From: Muscardinus avellanarius
Taxonomy: Eukaryota > Chordata > Mammalia > Rodentia > Gliridae
Reading direction: 5' to 3'
Length of the DNA: 64,000 nt
NCBI GenBank assembly: GCA_963383645.1
Contig: OY726571.1
Location: 25,248,116 to 25,312,115, forward strand
Shown here: one piece after another, positions 13,929 to 25,384 of the stretch
Layout: every line of letters starts with the position of its first letter
Numbering within the stretch: the stretch's first letter is position 1
The notes under the pieces: generated by a model
Databases searched by the model: none
Seen by the model: only the letters and a program-made list of their open reading frames with translations
What the model was told of the DNA's origin: nothing
Translations under genes and position numbers: made by a program

Positions 13929-14243
13929 AAAGAAAGAAGGAAGGAAGGAAGAAAAGAGTGATTACCTGCAGATTCTGAACTAAATTCTAGCCGGCATCTG
14001 GGTCCAAGGAGTCAGGAATAACATATCCTAGACCCAGGGAGTCTGGTTTAAAGATTTGTAAATGCCATGTCAAAGGAGGCTGTCCTGAGGAACTTCCTGC
14101 ATCTGAAGGACTTGGCTGAGAACCTCACCAGCTGCTTCTGAGAACTGGAGCCGAGCAGTTCCCTTGCTGGCCAAGGGGGAAGAATACTTAAGGACTTTTC
14201 AAAACAACTGCTGAGTTAATAAATCCTAGCATTTCTCAGGTCA
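13929..14243 (+). other. GALNTL6: 3' UTR of the GALNT-like gene with polyadenylation signal
   Basis: The unique sequence follows the TAG stop. It opens with a short (GAAA/GGAA) run at about 13929-13955 and carries a canonical AATAAA at 14218-14223, so cleavage would fall near 14240. A second AATAAA at about 15368 could serve a longer isoform. The exact end is inferred from the signal only. Confidence 0.55.
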
Positions 14244-17049
14244 AATCCTGCAGTAGTGAGTAGCTATGAATGGATCCTATTAATCGGGTGGGAGGGGGGT
14301 AGAAACAGAGTGCATGACTGCTCTGCCAACCTGACCAGACCCCAGGGTTAGAACTAGCCATGCTTAAGGGGTGAGCTGTACTCTTTGGTGCCATTCTCTG
14401 ACCAAGAATGGGTTAAGCAGGTTTAACCCTTAAAAGTGCTGCAGATGATTTTAGAGTGCTCATACCATCCTGTTTTACTTTGTTTTCTTTTAAAACGAGG
14501 GTGCCACATTTAATATGACTTAAATTCCATAACAAGATAGACTTCCAATGTTCCCATTCTTTCTTTGATGTCTGCCATTTTTCTTTTAGAAGAGAAATTA
14601 CCTGTTGTTCACAAGCGTTCATGCTCCAAAACCCAACTGTAATTCTAATTCAGTGCCCTTGTATGAATCCGCTTAAAAATGAAAACAAAACAAAACAAAA
14701 ACAAAAAGAAAGCTATGCTACTGAGTTACTCCAAAGAAAAGATTTCACAGAAGCAGCAAAACCATAAAAAGATTTAGGAGAAAGATTTCTCTAGGAAATC
14801 TATTTTTACTTTTCTATTACTTTTAGAATTTTTAAAGTCTTATGTTTCTCCAGTCAAAATTTTTATTAAGGAGGGAAATGGAGTAAGGTCAGTGTAATTT
14901 GTTTAGGAGATTCTTCAACCTGAATAAATCTACACTCCCAGTGACAAGTGAAAATGGCCTGGTCTACTTCAATTCTATTTAATCAGTGCTGGGAACTTAG
15001 AGGTGGCTTTATTTAATTATTATATTTGTTTGTTTTATATTGTTAGTATTAATGTTATTATTTATTTGGAAGCCCATAAAAGGAATTACCATCAATAAAG
15101 TACTTCTGATATCATTATCTGTTAATGGGGCTGTATTTTAAAGGTTAAGAAAGGAAAAATTCAAAAACACTAAATGAGTATTTAATCCTTAAAAAAACTG
15201 TTTACTTTTCAACACGGGGTTGGGGAAGATTATACAAGTATCAAGATAGGTCTAGAGGAAAAAATAATGTTCAGTATACATTTATAAATTGCTTTTTTTT
15301 TCAAATACAAGAACGTATTTAACTTTGATTTTTCTGTTTTTATTTTAAATTGATTTTTCTGTCCTGTTAATAAAAATGTATGTATCTTCTTAGATGTAGA
15401 CCACTGAATTTAGAACTGGAAAGACTCATGGGATCTAATGTCTTTGGTTTTTTAGATGAAAAATGAAAGCCCAGAGAGGCCTAACTCCTGGCAGGACTGT
15501 TGTGTCTTTTGATCTTTAGTCCTGCATTTAGTCTCCTGTGTTATCTCACTCTGTTGCCCAAGATGGTTCTGATTATTAATCCAATTTACCTTAAAAATTT
15601 TAGTCACCAGATAAGAATACTACACTTCCTGGAGATGCCCACAAAAGCAGCCTTGATGTACAGAAACCCTGATATATGAAACTTCTTCACATCCATGCTC
15701 ATGATTTTGTTCTCTCCTCAAAACCTAATTAAAATATCCAGTTAAACTGCCCTGCTAATAGTTGGGGGAAGAGTTATTTCATTATATTTACTGATTTTTC
15801 GAGCATTCTTCTGAAGAGCTATTCTTTTTAAAGCAACTGCCACCGAAATATTTTATAGAGGTCAAGAGATCTTGAAGCATTTGAGCTGCATCTCAGAGAA
15901 AATCAATAGTGAGAAATTAACCTGTGTGTTGAACATTTTTAGAGAGTGAATGAAGACTTATCTCAAGTGTTCAGGGAGAGATCTGGCTATAGAATTAGTG
16001 GAGCCTATAAAAATTCACATTATGTCATTAAGCAGCTGACTGCTATTTACAGTTGTACCAAAGAGACAACCCTGGGCTTTGTACACTGGAAATCCCAGCT
16101 GTGTAATGGTCTCTTAGGAGGCCATCATCATGGCTGGCTGGACAGGCATCAGCTTTGAGAAAGCCTGAAAATTGCATCATGGCAGCGTCACCCACAGTAA
16201 TCAACCAAGATTGGTCTACTCTCTGAGTAAGAGAATGTACTATAAGAAATATTTAAATTTTTAAATGAAGGGAAGCTTGAGACAGAAAATCCAAAATTAG
16301 AACTTAAAACTGTTAAGCAATCATTAAATGTGTGCACATGGGAAATATACAAATAGAACAAAATGAAACTTGAGGAATCTACCCCTAAGCAAAAGGGCAT
16401 ATTACAACCAAGAAGCACATTTGAGGAGGCATTTCTGAGGTCCCAGGTCAAGACTCCCTTTGGTTGAGATACCACTAATTGGCAAAGGAGACTGAACAGT
16501 CCTCAGAAAGACTCTTTCCCAGAAATGGCATGCTCTGAAAGTTGGACAGTAGAGTACACACCTACCCTTTTCTCAGAATGGGAGGAAAACTATCATAAAG
16601 TTAATCTGACCACAGAAACTGCTACTTCTCCATAATAAAAAATAGCTTTGCCAGAAGATAGAAAATAAGTAATTTTTTAAATCCTTCTTATGTATTTACA
16701 GAGAAAAAGCTATGCTGTAAAACAATTGTGAACTAATTGTGGGATTTATATTTTTTCCAGGGCTGGATTAATTACCATGGCAATAATAATGTACTGGCTT
16801 CTATGTCTACTGTTATTTAGCTAAAAATATCAATATGATCATATGACTGTTTTAAATGTATTCATTATATCAGAAGCCTCAGTGGATAATGCAAGTTCCA
16901 GGATTATTTTGTGAATTGATAACACAGAACTTTATACAATAAATGAATAACACATAATGTAAATGGACTTAACAGTCTATGAAAAAAGTGTTAGGCCCTT
17001 TCTTTTCACGTTTCTTGCAAAACATGAAACCCATGCCAATCCTGGATTT
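14244..17049. other. Intergenic DNA downstream of the GALNT-like gene
   Basis: The interval is mostly unique and AT-rich. I see only a weak MIR-like remnant at 15405-15495 and no exon, RNA gene or young repeat. Open frames are short and without family resemblance. Confidence 0.5.
15405..15495 (-). mobile_element. Weak MIR-like remnant
   Basis: The text AGAACTGGAAAGACTCATGG ... AGATGAAAAATGAAAGCCCA ... GAGAGGCC resembles an eroded reverse MIR. It is supported by text similarity only. Confidence 0.35.
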
Positions 17050-17281
17050 TTTTAAATTTTTTAATTTTTTTTATTTTTTTGCAGGTCTGGGGATGGAATC
17101 TAGGGGCATTCAACCTCTGAGCTACACCCCCTGCCTTATTTTTTATTCTTCATTTTGAAACTGGGTCTCACTGAGTTGCAAAGGGCCTCGCTAAGTAGCT
17201 GAGGCTGTCGGCGAACCTCGATCCTCCAGTCTCAGCCTCCCGAATGCTGGGATCACAAGCGTGTGCCACCACGCCAGGCTA
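17050..17281 (-). mobile_element. B1-ID SINE
   Basis: TTTTTTGCAGGTCTGGGGAT at the ID end through GTGTGCCACCACGCCAGGCT at the B1 end; full length. Confidence 0.9.
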
Positions 17282-17602
17282 AATATATGTTTTAAACAGA
17301 GGTAACAGTCAAAATGCAAGTAAGTAAAATATCTATCATATGCTTCTTACTTCCACAGAAAAAGAAACTTCTATTTCAATCTTTTTTGTAACTATCTGCA
17401 TAAAGACACAGCAAACAGCATCTTTATTAGAAAGACCAACACTATAAATTTATAGCAAATCCATTGAAAGAGACAATGATGCTTTGATGGCAAAGCTGGG
17501 CAGCAGCCCCAGGCAGCCACACCTGCTACTGTGGGATAGTCCTGGCCCAGAACTTCACCCACCTGCTGACTCAGAAGACAGATGATGATGGCGAGACTCT
17601 GC

Positions 17603-18266
17603 CAGATCTGCTTTTATTTTATATTTTTTATGTGATGGTTAGGGATTGAACCCAGGAACATCCTACCTCTGAGCTACATCCCCAGGCTGATTTTATTTTT
17701 TATTTGGAAGCAGAGCCTCAATAACTTGCAGAGGGCTTCGCTAAAGTTGCTGAGACTGGTTTCAAAACTGCCATCCTCCTGTCCCAGCCTCCCAAGTACT
17801 GGGATTACAGGTATACACCCCAACCGGCTCAGATTTGCTTTTTTTTTTTTTTTTTTTTTTTTTGCGGGTCTGGGGATGAAACCCGAGCTACACCCCCTGC
17901 CCTACTTTTTGAATTCTTTATTTTGAAACAGGGTCTCTCACTGTTATGGAGGGCCTTACTAAGTAGCTGAGGCTGTCCCTCCAGTCTCAGCCTTCCCAAA
18001 TGCTGGGATTACAAGTGTGCGACACCACGCCTGGCTTCAGATTTGCTTTTTTTTATTTTTTGGTGGTACTGGGGTTACTGGAAGCCCTTCTACCTCCCAG
18101 CTACACTCCCAGACCTATTTTATACTTTTTTTTTTTTTTTTTTTTGGAAACAGCTCGGCTTAAGCCAGCTCGGCTGGCTTCAAACCTGCGCGATCCTCCT
18201 GTCTCCACCTCCCAAGCATGGGGATTACAAGCGTGCGCCACCACACTTGGCTTCAGATTTGCTTTT
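17603..18266 (-). mobile_element. Three B1-ID SINEs stacked in one reused target site
   Basis: Three minus-strand SINEs (about 17616-17829, 17843-18037, 18051-18253) are separated and flanked by four copies of the same 13-bp site: CAGATCTGCTTTT at 17603 and CAGATTTGCTTTT at 17830, 18038 and 18254. Each insertion used a duplicate left by an earlier one. Confidence 0.9.
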
Positions 18267-19164
18267 GACTTGCTGTAACAGAATTTCCCTCCAGTAGGTG
18301 ATTTCCCTAGCCCTCCCCTGGGGAGGAATACTAACTTATATATTTTCAGCAGTTAGAACTATCCTAATCATATGACATTTTAAGCATGGACTAATCCTGA
18401 GGAACCCACTTAATAAAATCTCTTCAGGTTTCTCACCCTGGCAGAAATATAAAGCTGCAATACACTTACATAAACATGTACTAAAGATATGCTGCAAATC
18501 AGGCATTTTGTATAAATCATGAGAAGGAATGCCTCAAAGAAAAAATATTTTTAAGCGATTCCTTGCAATTCTGGGAGTAGATACGAGGGGGAGGTAGGCT
18601 GGCTCTTTAAACGCGGGTGTGTGCGCAATCTTCTCCATTTACCTCATGGATAAGCTCTACCTTGCCGCCAATCCTCTCAGATCGACACCACTAGCTGTAA
18701 TTACTCTCCATGTGAAACTGTGGCTGAGGACACTGAAGCGTGACAAGTAGCCAGCCCTTCCCACACTGCCGGCTTTGCAAGATTGCACTTTGATTTATGT
18801 CTACAGCCTTTACTTGCAGGACTGGGAGCTGTCTGTGACTCTATTTGGTAGACTTGACTTCAGCCTGAAGCTTTTATTCACAGTCAGTCATCTCTGTCCT
18901 TGACACACCAGACTGGTGTGCCTGGAACTGTAGCCTCCTGGCAGCAACAGCTCAGACACACGTTTGATACATCACTTCAGAGCAGCCTAGCAACATCCCT
19001 TCCATCTCTAGGGCCTGAAGTGGCCCCCTTCAGCTCACTGCACAATAGCGTCCTGGGGTTCCCACATTCTCCACACATCTGCTGAGAGCAACGGAGTGAA
19101 ACTCCTGGCCCAGTAACAGAAAGGATGCTCACATTTCAGAATCTGATTGCTAATATATATATAA
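18267..19164. other. Unique non-repetitive stretch
   Basis: No recognisable repeat or exon. It is less AT-rich than its surroundings and has isolated CpGs near 18610-18690, so it could hold a regulatory element, but nothing specific is seen. Confidence 0.4.
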
Positions 19165-19227
19165 TTTTTTTTGTACTGGGAACTGAACTCAGGAATATTC
19201 TTCCTCTAAGCTACACCTCCAGCCCTT

Positions 19228-19271
<44 letters not shown>

Positions 19272-19935
19272 AAAAAAAAAAACAGAGTTGAGCTGAGTTG
19301 CTGCCAAAGGTCTCACTAAGTTGCTGAGGCTGGCCTTGAATCTGCAATCCTTCAGTCTCAGGCTCCCAAGTACTGGGATTGCAGGTATGTTCCACTGCAC
19401 CCAAGTGATTATGGGTGATTTTATACTAACACTGCTTTCTTTCCAGAGGGGCTGTTCATAACTAAATAGCATATGTCTTTGTTTACCTGAAACAGCCTTG
19501 GTTTATGCTGTTGTTTCATGTAATTATTAAGTATCCTAATTTAGATAACAAATTACATGGGCTCACTATAGTCCATCTATCCTTTTACTTTATATATTTT
19601 TCTATTGAAAATTAAAATGTCCTCTGCTTATTGATGCCTATTTAAAAAAAAACAGAAAGATTCATCCTTCTCTTCAATAAACAAGACCAATTGAAACCAA
19701 TTTATTGATGGTGATCTACTGCATTTTTTTTTTTTGGCATATTGGGGATGGAACCCAGGGGCTTTTTACCTCTGAGCTACACCATTAGCCCTATTTTTTA
19801 TTCTTTATTTTGAAACAGGGTCTCACTGAGTTGCAAAGGGCCTTGCTAAGTAGCTGAGGCTGTCTGCAAACCACGATCTTCCTGTCTCAGCCTCCGGAAT
19901 GCTGGGATTATAAGTGTGTGCCACCATGCCCAGCT
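19165..19935 (-). mobile_element. Two B1-ID SINEs (19165-19406, 19723-19935)
   Basis: The first carries a (TTTA)n expansion of about 45 bp (19226-19270) between its halves. The second is a full copy, TGGGGATGGAACCCAGGGGC through GTGTGCCACCATGCCCAGCT. Between them (19410-19722) nothing is recognised. Confidence 0.88.
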
Positions 19936-20197
19936 CACATGATTCTTTAATTAGTTGCTTCATGGAACAGTTTTTATCAAGAGTTCTTATATCCACTTAC
20001 ATCTTTCTGCTAAGATGATTCTAATTTAAATTTTTCATAATTTAAAAAAACTAACTTGAAATCAAGTAAGTCATTTTTTATTTTTCGGAAGTATAAATAG
20101 TTCTCCAACCTAAACTAATAGTCATATTATCAGTTCCAAATATTATGATTAAATATGTATATTCTATTTCATTATTGCTTTCATTTATTCAAAGATT

Positions 20198-20276
20198 TTT
20201 TTTTCTTGAGCTACTGAGGATGGAACCCTGGGGCATTCTACCTCCAAACTACACCCCCAGCCCTATTTTTTATTCT
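20198..20276 (-). mobile_element. ID half of a SINE split by the older composite element
   Basis: GAGGATGGAACCCTGGGGCA through CCCAGCCCTATTTTTTATTC; the matching B1 half resumes at 23270. Confidence 0.85.
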
Positions 20277-20620
20277 TTTTTTTATTTTGTTTTGTTTTAA
20301 TAAATTTTTATTGGTGCATTGTAGTCATACATCTCAATCGGATAAAAATCTTGCACAAGTATACATGCACACATCATCCAGTCAGCCCCTACCCAATCTC
20401 TAACCCCTTCCCTCCCCCTCCCTCCTACCCATGCTTGGCTTCCTGATTGACTTTGATATGTTTAAGTACATCATGTGCTTTAAAGAGTTTCCCTTATCAT
20501 TCCTCTTATCCCTTCAGATATGTCACCTTCACTGCTCCTCTATAGGGTCCCTTCTTCACCTAGAGTTCCTCCTATTACCCATTTCTCCCTAATATTTTGC
20601 ACATTAAGAAAAGCATCTGA

Positions 20621-20836
20621 GCCGGGCGTGGTGGCGCACGCTTGTAATCCCGCGCTTGGGAGGCAGAGACAGGAGGATCGTGCAAGTTCGAAGTCAGCCG
20701 CGCGCACTGGCTTAGGAGACCCTGTTTCCAAATAAAAATGTAAAAATAGGTCTGGGAGTGTAACCCGGAGGTAGAAAGGCTTCCAGGAACCCCAGTACCA
20801 CCAAAAAAAAAAAAAAAGAAAGAAAAAAAAGAAAGA
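20621..20836 (+). mobile_element. B1-ID SINE inserted in the older L1-like element
   Basis: It runs from GCCGGGCGTGGTGGCGCACG to a poly(A)/GAAA tail, with a perfect 15-bp duplication AAGAAAAGCATCTGA (20606-20620 and 20837-20851). It belongs to the subfamily with CCGCGCTTGGGAGGCAGAGA and GGCTTCCAGGAACCCC. Confidence 0.95.
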
Positions 20837-20851
20837 AAGAAAAGCATCTGA

Positions 20852-21240
20852 TTTCTTATTTTTTGTGTGACATTTCACTGTAAACGCTATAATTTTGTTC
20901 TCCCTTATGGCTGGGCAAAATTCCATTGTTTACATATCCCATAGTTTTGAAATCAACTCATTCGTTGAAGGACAACTTGGCTGGTTCCACAGTTTGGCAA
21001 TGATGAACTGTGCAGCTATGAGCATGGTTATTCATGCATTAGTTTGGTATTTTGGTTTTCATTCTTTTTGGTAGATGCCCAGAGGTGGTATTGCTGGATC
21101 ATATGGTAAGTTCGTTTTCCTTCTTCTGAGGATTTTCTATATTGTTCTCCAAAGTGGTTTCACCAACTTGCAATCCCACCAACAATGTATTAGAGCTTTT
21201 ATTTATCCACACTTATTCTCACTTACTGAAAACTTGAAAG
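20852..21240 (-). pseudogene. L1 ORF2 3' fragment inside the older composite element
   Basis: The minus strand contains TTGGTGGGATTGCAAGTTGG, CATATGATCCAGCAATACCA and CAATGGAATTTTGCCCAGCC, hallmarks of the 3' end of mammalian L1 ORF2. It is interrupted by stops. It shows that the element derives its 3' half from an L1. Confidence 0.85.
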
Positions 21241-22267
21241 CCAGAAGGTGAGTAACTTTGACAGGATGATCCACTCATAACCAATTTTTTTTTTAAATAG
21301 AGGTCACTTGGATCTGAAAAACTGCTGAGAGATAAGGTGAGGCAACAGCAGCTTCTATTGCTTCCTGGCCACACATTTGCAGAAACCCGCTGGCCCTTTG
21401 CTGTGAAGCAGGCCCCAGTTCCAGGCCTGCCATGTGCAACAGGTTCCAGGCCCAGTCTTGCTGGCTCCAGACCTGGCCTCGCCACCTGGTAGGCTCTGGT
21501 TCCTGTCACCGTGGCCATGACATTTACAGTTTCCCATTTTTCCCTCCACATATATTTTAGTAGGAGAAACAGCATGTGTCATTTGCAGAAGCTGAGAGCC
21601 CAAATCTCTAGCAGCAATGGATTTTATCTCCCCACTGAAAGCAGAGGCTCACAGCCTCACCATGGAGAGCAAAATCCGCTGCTCCAAACATACTCTGACC
21701 CTCAGCACAGCACAGAGGAGTGCAGCGGCCATGAGCTGAGGTCTCCCTGGACACCTGGCGCAGCGAATCGGCCTGGCAATATGGGTGGGGCTCCCTCCAA
21801 CTTGCCCTGGACATTTTTCTTATATAGTGTGTTGTCTAGAATTCCTGCACATGTGTGGCAAGAGCAGTCTACTTTGGGAGAAATATTTTCAAAAATTCAA
21901 GATGGATTGGATTGGATCTGTCTGCTTCTCCCAACATAGTATGTTGTTCAGAATTCCTAAGCATGTCGGGAGGAACAGTCTACTTTTGGAGAGATTTCTT
22001 CAAAAATTCAAGGTGGATTTGGTTGGATCTGTCTCCCTCTCCTGAATACTGGACACCACCACCTTCTTGGTCTCTTCTAGAGTATGTTGTTATTAAGTAT
22101 TCCTGTGCATGTGTGGCAGGAGCATTCTGCTTTCTGATCTGTTCTGGGATATCCCTCCAAAAATCACTTTTCTTGTAGTGGCAGGCACCGCAATGCAGTC
22201 TTGCCTCTAATTCCGCCATTTTCCACTTTCTCTATATTTCAGATAGGAAGTCATGACTGTAAATGTT

Positions 22268-22472
22268 TCTTGTTTTGTTTTGTTTTTTGGTAGTACTGGG
22301 GTTCCTGAAAACCCTTCTACCTCTGGGCTATATTCCCAGTACCTATTTTTATACTTTTTTATTTGGAAACAGGGTCTCTTAAGTCAGCACAGCTGGCTTC
22401 GAACCTGCACAATCCTCCTGTCTCCGCCTCCCAAGTGCAGGGATAACAAGCCTGCACCACCACACCTGGCAT
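22268..22472 (-). mobile_element. B1-ID SINE inserted in the older composite element
   Basis: TTTTTTGGTAGTACTGGGGT through CCTGCACCACCACACCTGGC, with a short AAATGTTTCT duplication on each side (about 22259 and 22477). Confidence 0.88.
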
Positions 22473-23269
22473 GCCTGGAAATGTTTCTGTGTGTTGTCCC
22501 AATCGGCTATTAAATCAAAATCTGTTGTCCAGGGTTTCTCAGGGGGATGCATATTCTCATCAACCACTGCTAACCATCACCACTGTGGCCATGGTCGCTG
22601 CTGCATCTGCAACCGTAGCTGCCGCCATCTTCCTATGTCTTCAATATTTTTTAATAAAAGAAAACAGTACGTGTCTTTTGCAGGAGTTGTGGGCCCAAGT
22701 ACTTAGTAGCAATGTATTTTATCTCCCTACCAAGAGCGGAGGCTCACAGCTTCAGGAGCGCCTTTGACTCCCAAGATGCATGGCGCCAGCTGATCCGACT
22801 ATGTGGGGCTCCATCTTATGCACCCCGAACATTTTTCTTACATTGTATGTTGTCCAGAGTTCCTGAGCATGTGGGGCAGGTGCAGTCTACTTTCGGGGAG
22901 ATTTCCTCAAAAGTTCAGAGTAGATTAGAATGAATCTACCTGCCTCTCCCCGACACTGGCCGTTGCCGCCGCCGCTATCTTCCCGAGCATTTTTCTTACA
23001 TAGTATGTTATCCAGAATTCCTGAGCATGTGGGGCAGGAGTAATCTTTTTTGGGGGAGATTTCTCCAACAGTTCAAGGTGGGTTGGATTGGTTTTATCTA
23101 CCTCTCCCGAATACTGGCCCCCGCTGCCACCATCATCTCCACCATCTTGGTCCGTCACTTCTTTTTTATATTTTAGTTAGGAAGTCATGACTATAAATGT
23201 CTCTATATATTGTCCTGACCAGATATGAAACCAAAATCTGATGTCCAGGGTTTCTATCTTCCTCCTATC

Positions 23270-23405
23270 TATTCCTTATTTTGAAACAGGGTCTCGCTGA
23301 GTTGCAAAGGGCCTCACTGAGTAGCTGAGGCTGTCTGCCAACCTGGATCCTCCTATCTCAGCCTCCTGAATACTGGGATTACAAGTGTGTGCCACCACAC
23401 CCGGC
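23270..23405 (-). mobile_element. B1 half of the split SINE
   Basis: It resumes at TATTCCTTATTTTGAAACAG and ends GTGTGCCACCACACCCGGCA. Joined with 20198-20276 it makes one normal B1-ID SINE, which proves the 3 kb between them is an insertion. Confidence 0.85.
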
Positions 23406-23562
23406 AGAAATTTGTTATTTTATTTGGCCTTATAACTACCTCTATAGTAGATAATATTACTGTTTTCAGAGAGAAACTGTAAGACTCAGAGTCAAGGGGG
23501 TTGCAAGGTCAAGATCATATAGCAAGTTAGCAGAATCAGAACTAGAATTTAGGCACTTGGTT
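23406..23562 (-). mobile_element. MIR SINE
   Basis: The plus strand ATTACTGTTTTCAGAGAGAA, GGTCAAGATCATATAGCAAG and CAGAACTAGAATTTAGGCAC is the diverged reverse complement of MIR. Confidence 0.65.
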
Positions 23563-24111
23563 CCCTGCTCCTTCTATTCTCCATGGTCCCTCATACCTCA
23601 CCACAGTCACTTATCCACAGCAAAACCAAATATGAGGTGGATTGAGTGGTTTCAAAATAATGTGATCATTTATTCCTCCAGGACTTTTGGGTTTAACCCC
23701 TTAATTATGTTTGTTCTTCTCTGCATCTCTGTTTCCCACAAGTTTATTGAAGTAATAAAACCAAACTGAATCCCGGGTTAATCTTTCTTAATGAGATTTC
23801 CAGGGTACTTTTAAGAAAAGAAGTGATCAACGAAAGCTGTTTGTATAGCTGTAGATGATAAATCCTAAAGCAAATACTGTGTACTGTGTGGTTATTAATG
23901 AGTTTAGACTTCCAGGGGGAAAAAACAGCCACTAAGCAAAGAATTTGCATTTACTTTGCAATAAGGCTTCACACTGACCTTCTACTAATATTTTTATTTC
24001 TGAAAAGTTCTGTCAGGTACCTCTGTTAGACATTTGAGAATCTCTGTGCATTGATGTAAGTTCTTTCTATGGCAATTTTTCTTTTCTGGGAGTACTGGTT
24101 AAAGATGCAGA
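23563..24111. other. Unremarkable unique DNA
   Basis: No repeat, exon or RNA gene recognised. Confidence 0.5.
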
Positions 24112-24436
24112 TTATGAGATGTCTTAATCTATTCATACTGCTAAACAACATACCACAAGCTAGGTAGCTTATAGGCAATAAAATTTATTTTTCACAACTC
24201 TGAAAAGTCCAATATCAGGAAGTAGATTCAGTGTCTAATAAGGACCCACTTTCTGATTTATAGATAGTTGGCTGAGTCCTCATTAGCAAGGAATCTTTTC
24301 CATAATGCTACAAATGCCAATTATAGAAGCCCTACCTTCATGACCTAATAGACTCCCAAGGTCCCACCCCTAATGTAGTCACTTTGGGAGTTAGGATCTC
24401 AATATATGCACTGAAAGGGATGCAAATATTCAGACT
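24112..24436 (-). mobile_element. MaLR (MLT1-like) LTR remnant
   Basis: The plus strand reads TCTTAATCTATTCATACTGC, CATACCACAAGCTAGGTAGC, TTTTTCACAACTCTGAAAAG and GGTCCCACCCCTAATGTAGT, the reverse complement of a typical MLT1/MST-class LTR. It is old and diverged. Confidence 0.65.
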
Positions 24437-24743
24437 CTACTCCTACATTTTACCCCAAATCTAACGTTTTACCCCAAATCTAATAAGTGATCATTTCTGG
24501 GCAAGGCTGCTATCTAGCAACTGATAAATCTATAATCAAGGAGGTCATGAATTGCTTTGTGTCCCTATTCTTAATTTCTTACTTAGTAAGTTTTTAATTA
24601 GTAAGTCCCAAGTTAATTCTCTGACATGGCTATACTATAAATACAGTCTATAGATATCCAGAAGAATGGTCATTTGTGACCCATAACTAAATTTACATGG
24701 AGAGAAACATGTCCAAGAACATTTTATTTCAAAACTCCTCGAG

Positions 24744-24968
24744 GTTTTATTAGGTCAGTAGTTATCAAACTTTAGACTTTAAGAACCTTGAGGATTTTTC
24801 AAAGGAAATTTCTGGGGAATACCCCTCTGAATTAATTATTTGTTCAGTCTGGGTTGGGATCTAGGAATTTATATTTTGATTAACTTCCTAGATGATGATG
24901 ATAATAATGATGATGATGATGATGATGATATGATGATAATCTGAAACCCACACTTTGAAGAACTTTGA
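24744..24968 (+). mobile_element. MER5A-like hAT non-autonomous DNA transposon
   Basis: It starts TCAGTAGTTATCAAACTTTA and ends ACCCACACTTTGAAGAACTT; these form the imperfect terminal inverted repeats of MER5 (canonically CAGTGGTTCTCAAA). The interior keeps GGGATCTAGGAATTTATATT and TTAACTTCCTAGATGATGAT. The native GATGCTGATG segment has expanded to a (GAT)n microsatellite at about 24892-24940. Confidence 0.75.
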
Positions 24969-25045
24969 CTTGGACTAAATCTCACCATTTTTAAAATATC
25001 TTTATAAAAATGATGTTGTCAATATTAATAAATGTACTTAGAAAT

Positions 25046-25213
25046 AATTGATTATACTAAGCCAAGCAAGGGAAGGAGGAACGGGGAGGGAATGGGGTGG
25101 GAATTGGGTAGGGGTTAAATCAGTGATGAGTACATGTATGTACACACAAGTTTTTTTACCCCAATATAATGTATGAATATAATGCACCAATAAAAAATTT
25201 AAAAAAATAAAAA
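25046..25213 (+). mobile_element. 5'-truncated L1 3' end with target-site duplication
   Basis: About 165 bp of L1 3' UTR: a G/A-rich stretch with repeated GGGAATGGGGTGGGAATTGG, then ATAATGTATGAATATAATGC and ACCAATAAAAAATTT. AGAAATAATTGATTATA (about 25030) and AGAAATATAATTGATTATA (about 25214) are the near-perfect target duplication. Confidence 0.8.
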
Positions 25214-25384
25214 AGAAATATAATTGATTATAGGTAAATGCCATGCATTGGAAGTGATAAAACTCTAACCCACTGAAAATTCAAATGAGCATAACTCAAT
25301 CTGATATAAGATAGAAGAAATTAATAGGTAGGAAGGAAAAGTAAAATATAATTTTTAATATAAGAACCTAGTGCTAAAGTTCTA

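Larger units (their letters stand above)
20277..23269 (-). mobile_element. Older composite/L1-like element, minus strand, splitting a SINE
   Basis: One insertion, read on the minus strand, separates the two halves of a B1-ID SINE (20198-20276 and 23270-23405). From its 5' end at 23269 it has a repeated 5' region with five copies of a roughly 120-bp subunit (near 23000, 22850, 22085, 21940 and 21845) arranged in two roughly 0.8-1 kb blocks. Next comes a short GC-rich stretch resembling the VNTR (21300-21500), then about 385 bp of L1 ORF2 3' sequence (20852-21240), then an L1 3' UTR and A-rich tail (20278-20620). Two SINEs later inserted at 20621-20836 and 22268-22472. ORF1 and most of ORF2 are missing. 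Confidence 0.75.
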
